This document shows, piece by piece, positions 1 through 6,370 of a stretch of 44,170 nt of DNA (the stretch's first letter is position 1; every line of letters begins with the position of its first letter). Under the pieces are notes generated by a model. It saw nothing but the letters and a program-made list of their open reading frames with translations, had not been told where the DNA came from and searched no databases. The position numbers were made by a program, and so were the translations under genes. The DNA is from Bacteroidales bacterium (lineage in GTDB: Bacteria; Bacteroidota; Bacteroidia; Bacteroidales; UBA932): NCBI GenBank assembly GCA_017519185.1, contig JAFWSX010000020.1, positions 1-44,170 of the forward strand, in the 5' to 3' direction.

Positions 1-385
1 GATTTCTTACTACAATGGCGTGGCGCTGACTGCTGAGTACAACTTTGTGGAGCTCATAAGCAGCGGTAGCAAACTGTCGCTGTATGCCGGAGCCGGCTTC
101 GGCTGCCTCTTCGACGGCACTGCAGACTACACTTTCTCCGTAATAAACAAGACTGAGGACGCCACACAGACGTTCGGCATCGGCAGCCACACGGAGGTCA
201 GCCACTGTAAGGATCTCTACATACCGATAACGCTGTCGCTGGAATATGCCTTCCTTCCGGAAGTGGCAGTTACGGCAGGCTGCGAATACAGGATCATCCC
301 GGCAAGGGGGCAGTTCGCTCCCAAAGGAATGGCGCTGGCCAAGCTGGGACTGGTGTTCAACATTGGCGGCAGGATGCTGCAGTAA
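1..385 (+). CDS. Outer-membrane beta-barrel protein, C-terminal part (5' end outside window)
   Basis: The frame is open from base 2 to a TAA at 383-385, so the true start lies upstream. The visible part alternates hydrophobic and polar residues with frequent Gly, Tyr and Phe (LSLYAGAGFG, ITLSLEYAFL, AKLGLVFNIGG), as in the strands of small Bacteroidota outer-membrane barrels. No catalytic motif is seen. It ends only 8 bases before the FISUMP lipoprotein gene, so the two are probably co-transcribed and both may sit in the outer membrane. An internal GTG at base 20 is not needed as a start. The family assignment rests on composition and strand pattern only. Confidence 0.6.
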   Translation, partial: ISYYNGVALTAEYNFVELISSGSKLSLYAGAGFGCLFDGTADYTFSVINKTEDATQTFGIGSHTEVSHCKDLYIPITLSLEYAFLPEVAVTAGCEYRIIPARGQFAPKGMALAKLGLVFNIGGRMLQ

Positions 386-393
386 AAAAGATT

Positions 394-2151
394 ATGAATA
401 ATAAAAACCAAACGACGATGAGACGTAACAAGATAAACATATTGGGCAGCATTGCAGGAATGCTGTTCCTGGTAGGAGTAGCGGCGCCGGTGACCTTCAC
501 CTCGTGCGACACTGCGGCAAGCATGCCGGAAATAAACCTGACGATGGAGTCGGACTACAGCGGCATCATCGAAGCGATCAAGAACGGTAACAAGTCGCTG
601 ACAGACCAGCTGGCCCTGATCGAGACAGCAATCAAGAACGGCTTCAAGGGCAACGACGAAGCCATCAAGCTCATTGAGGCAGCCGTGAAGGCGCTGCAGG
701 GAACCGTAGAGGACAAGCTGGCAGCGATCGAGACGGCGATAGAAAGCCAGACCACCAGCCTCGAGACCAAGCTGGGATTGATAGAGGCGGCAGTCAAGAC
801 CGGGGCTGCCGATGCTCAGGAGCAGCAGGAACTGATAGCGAAAGCGATAAAGGCCCTGCAAGGCTCGCTGGAAGAGAAACTCGCTAAAATAGAAGAGGCA
901 GTCAAAGGTCAGACCACCAGCCTTGAGACCAAGCTTGGACTGATAGAGACGGCAGTGAAGGAAGGCCTTGCAGGCAGCGAGGAGGAGCAGAAACTGATCA
1001 AGGAAGCGATAGAAGCGCTCGAAGGTACCGTAGAGGACAAACTCGCTAAATTGGAGGAAGCAATCAAGGGGCAGACCACAAGTCTTGGAACTAAACTCGC
1101 AGCAATTGAGGCTGCAGTGAAGAGCGGAGCCGCAGACGCTGCAGAGCAGCAGGAACTCATCAAGGAAGCCATCGAAGCTCTGGGCGATGCACTTGGCGAC
1201 GCAATGTCAAGCATCAAGTCGGCCATCGGCAGCCAGACTACCGACCTTAGCACGAAACTCGCAGCCATCGAGACGGCGTTGAAGAACGGGTTCGTAAACG
1301 AAAAGAACGCGCTCGACCTTATCAAGACAGCGGTAGCGTCGATATCGACGACCGTGGGCGGAATGGGCACGGCTATGGGTGTGGCAGTGCAGAACATAAT
1401 CGACGCGATCAACGGCATCTCGTCAGCATCGTCGAACGAGGAAATCGTGAAAGCACTGAACGACATCTTCGACGCCATCGAAGGCCTCACCGACTTCGAG
1501 ACCATCATACCTGCAATCTACAATGCTATAATCAAGCTGATCGAAGGTGACACCATCAACGGATATGCCTACGTTGAGATGGGCGACGGCCTGAAGTGGG
1601 CGACGATGAACGTCGGTGCCACCAGCCCGGAGGAATACGGCGACTACTTCGCCTGGGGTGAGACGACGGCATCTAAGACAAATTATGATTGGGATACATA
1701 CTTTGACACTTCCGATGGGGGCGTAACCTTCTTAAAGTATGCAAATGACAAGAAAACCAAGTTGGATCCTGAAGATGATGCGGCTAGTCAGATATGGAAA
1801 GGAACTTGGCGTATACCGACTTACACCGAGTGGGCGGCACTTCGTGACGAGGTCAACTTCGAATGGGCCTGGACTGATGATTACAATGAGACTGGTATTC
1901 CTGGTATGGTCGTGACATCCAAGGTGGCTGGCTACGAAGGTAATTCCATCTTCCTTCCCGCTACAGGCGCCCAAGCCGGTACTAGTGGTGAGCATGCGCA
2001 ACAAGAGGGCACCCAAGGGTACTACTGGTCTTCAGTTCTCTACGAAGGCGATTCGGACATGGCATCGGACCTGCGCTTTATGGATAATCATGTGAGCAGC
2101 TATCGTATGCACCGTAGCTATGGCTTATCTATTCGTGCCGTTTCCGAATAA
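394..2151 (+). CDS. Surface lipoprotein with five 54-residue repeats and a C-terminal FISUMP domain
   Basis: 585 residues. The N-terminus has a basic stretch, a hydrophobic segment and a possible lipobox (TFTSC), so export and lipidation are likely. Residues about 65-334 are five tandem 54-residue units predicted to be helical or coiled coil (recurring QTTSLETKL, EQQELIKEAIEAL, EDKLA). From about residue 387 the protein matches the Fibrobacter succinogenes major paralogous (FISUMP) domain: LKWATMNVGA, GDYFAWGET, WRIPTYTEW, GYYWSS and a final YGLSIRAV. The layout suggests a stalk carrying a C-type-lectin-like ligand-binding head. Base composition becomes visibly more AT-rich from about 1680, inside the FISUMP domain, suggesting that part has a separate history. 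Ligand unknown. A terminator-like hairpin follows at 2181-2212. Confidence 0.85.
   Translation: MNNKNQTTMRRNKINILGSIAGMLFLVGVAAPVTFTSCDTAASMPEINLTMESDYSGIIEAIKNGNKSLTDQLALIETAIKNGFKGNDEAIKLIEAAVKALQGTVEDKLAAIETAIESQTTSLETKLGLIEAAVKTGAADAQEQQELIAKAIKALQGSLEEKLAKIEEAVKGQTTSLETKLGLIETAVKEGLAGSEEEQKLIKEAIEALEGTVEDKLAKLEEAIKGQTTSLGTKLAAIEAAVKSGAADAAEQQELIKEAIEALGDALGDAMSSIKSAIGSQTTDLSTKLAAIETALKNGFVNEKNALDLIKTAVASISTTVGGMGTAMGVAVQNIIDAINGISSASSNEEIVKALNDIFDAIEGLTDFETIIPAIYNAIIKLIEGDTINGYAYVEMGDGLKWATMNVGATSPEEYGDYFAWGETTASKTNYDWDTYFDTSDGGVTFLKYANDKKTKLDPEDDAASQIWKGTWRIPTYTEWAALRDEVNFEWAWTDDYNETGIPGMVVTSKVAGYEGNSIFLPATGAQAGTSGEHAQQEGTQGYYWSSVLYEGDSDMASDLRFMDNHVSSYRMHRSYGLSIRAVSE
586..1395 (+). repeat. 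Five in-frame tandem repeats of 162 bp
   Basis: Units begin at about 586, 748, 910, 1072 and 1234. The last four start with CAGACNACNRNCTN-like sequence coding QTT(S/D)L, at an exact 162-bp spacing; the first starts with GNKSL in the aligned place. The three central units are most alike; the first and last are more diverged. Each unit encodes 54 residues. Such repeats can gain or lose units by recombination, changing stalk length. Confidence 0.85.
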
Positions 2152-2180
2152 TGTGTAAACGGTAGTAATAACTCATCATT

Positions 2181-2212
2181 ATGCCCCGGCCGGACTTTCC
2201 GCGTCGGGGCAT
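2181..2212 (+). terminator. Hairpin after the FISUMP gene
   Basis: ATGCCCCG (2181-2188) pairs perfectly with CGGGGCAT (2205-2212) around a 16-base loop. There is only a short TTT after it, so it is either a weak intrinsic terminator or a 3' stabiliser. Confidence 0.55.
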
Positions 2213-2244
2213 TTGCTTACTATGGCTTAAAATTGCTATCTTTG
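2212..2244 (+). promoter_or_regulatory. Bacteroidota-type promoter of the 74-residue protein
   Basis: A -33-like TTTG at 2212-2215 and a -7 element TATCTTTG at 2237-2244, 21 bases apart. The -7 element ends only 4 bases before the ATG at 2249, so the transcript would be leaderless or nearly so. Confidence 0.6.
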
Positions 2245-2248
2245 CCGT

Positions 2249-2473
2249 ATGTTGATACTCACGATCTCCCTCATCACCCTCGCCGTGTTCGCAGTGCTGA
2301 TAGTGCTGGCGGGCATAAAAGGCTTCTTCAAAGGAGCGACTGAGGAGTTCCATCGCCAGCGCGGCGTGTGGACAAGGATGATGCGCAGGCTAAAGGCGCG
2401 CAGCATCTGGCGCAAGCGGCGCAAGGCCGGCCTTCCGAAGGAAGACGCGCAGGACGTGGAGTCGGAGATCTGA
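2249..2473 (+). CDS. Small single-pass membrane protein of unknown function
   Basis: 74 residues. Residues about 2-23 form one hydrophobic helix; the rest is strongly basic (many Arg and Lys, for example RRLKARSIWRKRRK), then a short acidic end. This suggests an inner-membrane anchor with a cytoplasmic tail that could bind nucleic acid or phospholipid. The ATG lies just after a good TATCTTTG promoter, which supports the gene although no family is recognised. It stands alone between hairpins and the transposase gene. Confidence 0.6.
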   Translation: MLILTISLITLAVFAVLIVLAGIKGFFKGATEEFHRQRGVWTRMMRRLKARSIWRKRRKAGLPKEDAQDVESEI

Positions 2474-2569
2474 CAGCCATCCCTTTCTTTCTGCACAATA
2501 TCAGTTATTAAGCGTTTAAAAACGGCTTAAGTGGATATCATTTCCCTTATTTGCAAAAAAGCTGGAAGT

Positions 2570-3457
2570 ATGAATGAGAGGAATGATTACTGGATGCGCG
2601 AGAGGGAGTGCGAGAGTCGCTTTGCAGCCTGCGAGCCCTGTTTTATGATTACTACCCCGCAACAGGACTGGCTTATGTACAAGTCACGGGAAGAATTCAT
2701 CGTCGGAACGAACATTACCGCAATAGCTGCTGGCCTGTCCGGTTTTGTCATCCTGAACGATGTCCAGATGAACAACCATCATCACATCCTCGGAACCGGA
2801 ACCCGGAATCAGGTCGAATCATTTGTCCGGTTATTTTCAGATAAGATGAGGCGTTTCCAGAATACTGTGGGCAACGGTTCTTTGAAGAACTGGAAAATCA
2901 GGATAGACGAGACGACTGATCTTCAGCAGTTCAGGAACAGGACTGCGTATATCGACAGGAATCCCTATGTGGTCAGGCTTGACAGCACGCCTTCGGGATA
3001 CCCTTGGAGCAGCGCAGGATTGTTTTTCAACGGAAATCTGTGGATGATGGAGAAAGGCGATCCTTTCCAGTCGCTCAGCATAGATGCGCGGAGAATTATC
3101 TGCAGGTCGAAGATAATCGATTTGCCGAATACTTACAGGGTGTTCCGCGGAATGATTCTTCGAAGCAGTTTCGTGGATTACCATCGTACGGAAAGCATGT
3201 TCAACAGCGCAAATCAGTATTTTTCACTTCTTTACCGCAGGGGGGAAGCCGATGTCGAAATTGCCAGGATGCTTGGCGAAGGCATACAGCTGCCTAACGA
3301 AGAAGTTTTCCAAATCGTCGCCGGATGGTTTGAAGGCCGGAAGATCAGGGACCTGAACCTGCAAGAACGTCTTGTTGCGGCCAGGAAGATGAAAAAGGAG
3401 CTGGCTTGCGCGAACAAGCAGATTGTCCAGATTCTCCGGCACCTGCCGAGGACGTAG
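2570..3457 (+). CDS. RAYT-like Y1 (HUH) transposase, IS200/REP-associated
   Basis: 295 residues from the ATG at 2570; a GTG at 2531 in the same frame would add 13 residues but the ATG is preceded by a purine-rich GGAAGT. RAYT hallmarks are visible: the metal-binding HUH motif in MNNHHHILG (residues 68-75), a candidate nucleophile Tyr127 in AYIDRNPYVVR, and the GYPWSSAG signature near residues 143-150. Known relatives are single-copy enzymes that nick single-stranded DNA at hairpins of REP elements. About 140 extra C-terminal residues are helical and of unknown role. There are no flanking inverted repeats as in an ordinary IS. A non-coding foldback element follows immediately (3470-3790), with relatives at 27.7 and 28.8 kb, consistent with a REP-type partner. 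Confidence 0.75.
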   Translation: MNERNDYWMRERECESRFAACEPCFMITTPQQDWLMYKSREEFIVGTNITAIAAGLSGFVILNDVQMNNHHHILGTGTRNQVESFVRLFSDKMRRFQNTVGNGSLKNWKIRIDETTDLQQFRNRTAYIDRNPYVVRLDSTPSGYPWSSAGLFFNGNLWMMEKGDPFQSLSIDARRIICRSKIIDLPNTYRVFRGMILRSSFVDYHRTESMFNSANQYFSLLYRRGEADVEIARMLGEGIQLPNEEVFQIVAGWFEGRKIRDLNLQERLVAARKMKKELACANKQIVQILRHLPRT

Positions 3458-3484
3458 ATATAATGTTTCCCCGGGCGCAATAGC

Positions 3485-3566
3485 ACGGCCGGGAATCTGG
3501 CTGTTTTTCCGGCCGAACGCCTGCGGAACTGCTCTACGGCCGGGATTTCGGGCTTTTTTCCGGCTG
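3485..3566 (+). repeat. Tandem pair of 31-base hairpin units
   Basis: Two related 31-base units, 3485-3515 and 3536-3566, both begin ACGGCCGGGA, hold a T-run and end CCGGC(C/T)G. In the first, CGGCCGG and CCGGCCG pair perfectly around a T-rich loop. They could end transcription of the transposase gene, or of the MATE gene from the other side. Confidence 0.5.
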
Positions 3567-3615
3567 CTTATCCAGAAAACACCTTATTCCCCGGACAGAA
3601 TCCCAGTACGGCCTG

Positions 3616-3781
3616 TCGCTGCAGGCAGACTGCCTCGCGGCGAACATCTCCACCCCCGGAGCGGGCAGGGGGAGGGGCCCGTTGGAAGCAAGTTCTGCGC
3701 AGCAGGACGAAGCAGACAATGGGAGGGGACGGAGTGAGCGCAGCGAACGGAGCTTCGCCAAGAGGCAGGTCTGCCGCCAGC
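3616..3781. repeat. Foldback intergenic element, copy C (diverged)
   Basis: The 341-base gap 3458-3798 has no credible gene. Its second half folds back: GGCAGACTGCCTC (3624-3636) pairs imperfectly with GAGGCAGGTCTGCC (3762-3775), flanked by GCGGCGAA against TTCGCC. Between the arms is a core with AGTTCTGCGCAGCAGGACG (3691-3709), a GGGAGGGGA run and GGAGTGAGCG (3731-3740). The same ordered words occur in the copies at 27659-27848 and 28724-29001, so this is a diverged member of one family. Confidence 0.6.
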
Positions 3782-3798
3782 AAGACAGCGAAGGAAGC

Positions 3799-5133
3799 CT
3801 ATTTCGGCAATTTCCTGAAGAAACGAGTGATGACGATGATGGCGAGAACCGTTGCCATAACGTCTGCGACCGCCTGTGCCATTTCCACGCCGGCAAGGCC
3901 GAGGATGCGCGGCAAGATCAGGATGACCGGAATGAAGAAAATCCCGTTGCGGGACATAGCCATCAGATTGGCCTCCCAGGGATGACGCGTGGTCTGGAGC
4001 GTCATATTGGTGTACATCACCAGCGGCACCAGCGGCAGAGTCGCCATCTGCCAACGCAGAGCTGCAGCCCCGACCTCGATGACCTTCGGATCGTTGCGGA
4101 AGAAACCCACCAGAGCTTCCGGAAACGCCAGTCCCAACGCAGCGAACACCAGCATCAGGATCGTCCCGAGCTTCAGGACGTATCCGAACCCTTCGCGCAC
4201 CCTTCCGTAGAGCCCGGCACCGTAAGAAAAACCGCACAGCGGCTGGAAACCGTGACCTAGACCGATCGTCACGGCGAGGAAGATGAACGCAAGCCTGGAG
4301 ACGATGGACATACCGGCGATGGCTTCATCGCCGTAAACTCCCGCAGCATTGTTGAGAAGCGCAATGCTGATGCTTGCGAGACCCTGCCTGGTGAGAGACG
4401 GCGTGCCGCCTGCCAGAATCTCCCTGAAATGCCCGCCACCCCATACGAAATTGCGGAGGTCCAACTTAAGGTCGTCAGCCTTGCGGTACATCAGCAGCAG
4501 CACGAAGAAGCTGAAGGCCTGGCCGGCAAGCGTCGCAATGCCAGCACCGCTGATTCCCATATCAAACACGAAAATCAGTATCGGAGCAAGCACCACATTC
4601 ATTATGGCACCCGAAATGATGCCCCACATCGCATATGAGGCATTCCCCTGGAAACGCATCTGGTTGTTGAGCACGATGGCCCCCATAATGAAGGGAGTGG
4701 CTATCAGAACATAGGTCAGATAGGTCATCGTGTCCGGCAGGATGGTGGGAGTGGAACCCAGCAGAACAGACAAAGGCCTGAGGAACAGAAGTCCTACGAC
4801 ACCAAGCACCGTGCCGGAAAGCAGAGAATGCACCAGCCCTACGATGGCCATCTGCTCCGAATTGCGGGTGTGCCGCGCCCCGAGCTCTCTGGAAATGTAG
4901 TTGCCAGACCCCTGGCCGAACATAAAACCTATGGCCTGGATGACGGACATAAGCGAAAAGCTGACGCCCACGGCTGCAGTGGCCTGGGTGCTTATGCGGC
5001 CCACATAGAAAGTGGAGACAATGCTGTAGATGCTGGTCACCAGCATACTGATGCACGACGGCAGCGCAAGCGACAGTATGGCTTTGGAGACGGGGCCCTC
5101 GGTGAGAAGCTTATGATTGTCTTTTTTCGCCAC
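3799..5133 (-). CDS. MATE-family multidrug/Na+ antiporter
   Basis: 444 residues, the usual length for the family, with about twelve hydrophobic segments and the two-fold repeat of MATE exporters. The N-terminal SKAILSLALPSCISMLV, STFYVGRI and GQGSGNYISRELGA stretches are typical. Inner-membrane exporter that would use a Na+ or H+ gradient; substrate cannot be read from sequence. It starts with GTG, and the final G of the upstream dipeptidase stop codon TAG is the first G of this GTG (TAGTG), so translation is probably coupled. The pairing with a D-Ala-D-Ala dipeptidase does not by itself define a substrate. Confidence 0.9.
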   Translation of the reverse strand: MAKKDNHKLLTEGPVSKAILSLALPSCISMLVTSIYSIVSTFYVGRISTQATAAVGVSFSLMSVIQAIGFMFGQGSGNYISRELGARHTRNSEQMAIVGLVHSLLSGTVLGVVGLLFLRPLSVLLGSTPTILPDTMTYLTYVLIATPFIMGAIVLNNQMRFQGNASYAMWGIISGAIMNVVLAPILIFVFDMGISGAGIATLAGQAFSFFVLLLMYRKADDLKLDLRNFVWGGGHFREILAGGTPSLTRQGLASISIALLNNAAGVYGDEAIAGMSIVSRLAFIFLAVTIGLGHGFQPLCGFSYGAGLYGRVREGFGYVLKLGTILMLVFAALGLAFPEALVGFFRNDPKVIEVGAAALRWQMATLPLVPLVMYTNMTLQTTRHPWEANLMAMSRNGIFFIPVILILPRILGLAGVEMAQAVADVMATVLAIIVITRFFRKLPK

Positions 5134-5825
5134 TATTCGTTCGGAAAGTTGAAATAGGTGTCGGGATAAGGTTCGTCAGCAAGAATGAAATGCCACCACT
5201 CGGTGGTCAGCGGCTTGAAACCGGCGTCGATCATCAGCTGGCGCAGATACATACGGTTGGCATACTGCTCAGGAGTGATGTCGGTGTAGTCGGGATGCGA
5301 GAGTTCCCCGAAATAGTCGAAGGTGCCGCCCATATCCACATTGTGACCGGTGCGCATATCGAAGAGAGTCAGGTCGACGGTGCTTCCACGCGAATGGCCG
5401 GAGCGGGACGCTATGTAGCCCTGCTCGAAAAGCACTGACTTGTCGAGATCCGGATAGAAATATTCCTTCATCCTTGTGTCCTGTATGTCCCTTGCCCAGG
5501 CCTTGAAATGGTCGACGGCCATCTGCGGCCTGTAAGCGTCATAGACGCGGATGCGGTAGCCGTCCTTCATCGCGGCGTCGCTGGCTTTCTTGAGAGCCTC
5601 GGCAGCCTCGCGTGTGATATATGACACGGGGGCGTTGTAGCCGTTGATGCGGTCGCCCACGAAATTGTAGGTGCTGTAGTAGCGCACTTCGAGCATTATG
5701 TCGGGAATCTCTTCGGCAATGCTGACGAAACCGGACTTGTCGAGCGACGGATCCGGAGTCATACCAGTTGCCAGTGCGACCAGACAGGTCAGCGCAAGAC
5801 AGGCAAGGAAGGAATTGTTTTTCAT
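5133..5825 (-). CDS. ddpX: D-alanyl-D-alanine dipeptidase (VanX/DdpX family)
   Basis: 230 residues from the ATG at 5825 (another ATG two codons earlier, at 5831). The frame continues far upstream over the divergent gene, but those codons are not used: a signal peptide begins at 5825 and a promoter-like TACTTTTG lies at 5857-5850. Peptidase M15D features: YDAYRP with Arg99, SGHSRGSTVDLTL with zinc ligands His144 and Asp151, and TEWWHF with catalytic Glu209 and zinc ligand His212. The enzyme hydrolyses D-Ala-D-Ala. The signal peptide places it outside the cytoplasm, so it more likely recycles or scavenges peptidoglycan dipeptide than confers vancomycin resistance; no vanH or vanA is present. 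Followed directly by the MATE gene. Confidence 0.88.
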   Translation of the reverse strand: MKNNSFLACLALTCLVALATGMTPDPSLDKSGFVSIAEEIPDIMLEVRYYSTYNFVGDRINGYNAPVSYITREAAEALKKASDAAMKDGYRIRVYDAYRPQMAVDHFKAWARDIQDTRMKEYFYPDLDKSVLFEQGYIASRSGHSRGSTVDLTLFDMRTGHNVDMGGTFDYFGELSHPDYTDITPEQYANRMYLRQLMIDAGFKPLTTEWWHFILADEPYPDTYFNFPNE

Positions 5826-5849
5826 CGTCATACAATTAGCAATCGCAGA

Positions 5850-5857
5850 CAAAAGTA
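5850..5857 (-). promoter_or_regulatory. -7 element TACTTTTG for ddpX
   Basis: Matches TAnnTTTG on the minus strand, 24 bases before the ddpX ATG. It lies back to back with the plus-strand element at 5879-5886, so the two promoters share their -33 region. Confidence 0.5.
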
Positions 5858-5878
5858 CAAAAAACCCGATAATATGGT

Positions 5879-5886
5879 TATTTTTG
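5879..5886 (+). promoter_or_regulatory. -7 element TATTTTTG that decides the Fur-family start
   Basis: Matches TAnnTTTG. It lies inside the first codons of the longest frame (ATG at 5874), so translation more likely starts at the ATG at 5895, nine bases past the element, again giving a very short leader. Confidence 0.5.
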
Positions 5887-5894
5887 CCCTGCAG

Positions 5895-6320
5895 ATGGCA
5901 GAGAACGATATCATAGACCTGATGATGCACCACGGCGTGAAACCCACGGCCAACCGCATACTCGTGGCCGAGGCGCTGCACGACGCCGGCCGGCCTATGT
6001 CGATGATGGAGCTGGAAGAAGCCATCGGCACCATCGACAAGTCGGGCATCAGCCGGACACTGGCCCTGTTCCGGGAACAGCACCTTGTCCACACCCTCCA
6101 AGACGGCGGCGACGGCGTGCGCTACGAGCTCTGCCACAGCCACTCCGACAGTCACGACGAGGATGCCCACGTGCATTTCTACTGCACGCGCTGCCGCAAG
6201 ACCTTCTGCCTGGAAGACATCCCCATACCGGACGTAGACCTGCCGGAAGGCTATGCTGGCGATTCTGTCAACTATATGGTGAGCGGCATCTGCCCTGACT
6301 GCCGCAAACATTGCAACTGA
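5895..6320 (+). CDS. Fur-family metal-responsive regulator (Zur-like)
   Basis: 141 residues from ATG 5895; ATG 5874 is in frame but would place the -7 element inside the gene. The N-terminal winged helix (MMHHGVKPTANRILVAEAL ... ISRTLALFREQHLV) and C-terminal dimerisation domain are typical of Fur. Structural zinc ligands are visible as C97xxC100 and C133xxC136, and the linker is rich in His and Asp (HSHSDSHDEDAHVHF), the usual sensory site. The next gene, 50 bases on, encodes a Zn/Cd-type ATPase, so zinc or a related divalent metal is the likely signal. It cannot be told from sequence whether it is Zur, Fur or PerR; context favours zinc. Confidence 0.85.
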   Translation: MAENDIIDLMMHHGVKPTANRILVAEALHDAGRPMSMMELEEAIGTIDKSGISRTLALFREQHLVHTLQDGGDGVRYELCHSHSDSHDEDAHVHFYCTRCRKTFCLEDIPIPDVDLPEGYAGDSVNYMVSGICPDCRKHCN

Positions 6321-6338
6321 GTTGCACAGCCTGCCCTC

Positions 6339-6346
6339 TATCTTTG
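6339..6346 (+). promoter_or_regulatory. -7 element TATCTTTG for the P1B ATPase
   Basis: Perfect TAnnTTTG match 24 bases before the ATPase ATG, in the gap after the regulator. The ATPase can therefore be transcribed on its own. No clear Fur-type inverted repeat was identified around it. Confidence 0.6.
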
Positions 6347-6370
6347 CCGACGTAAAACAAGAGCAAAGAA

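Noticed and set aside
394-2148. A complete diversity-generating retroelement
   Set aside because: Only a possible variable protein is present; no reverse transcriptase, accessory protein or template repeat was found in the window.
2570-3457. Intact IS200/IS605 insertion sequence
   Set aside because: The protein has RAYT features (PWSS motif, extra C-terminal part), there is no tnpB, and no clear element ends flank the gene.
5133-5825. Vancomycin-resistance gene cluster
   Set aside because: VanX-type enzyme alone, exported, without vanH, vanA or vanRS neighbours.
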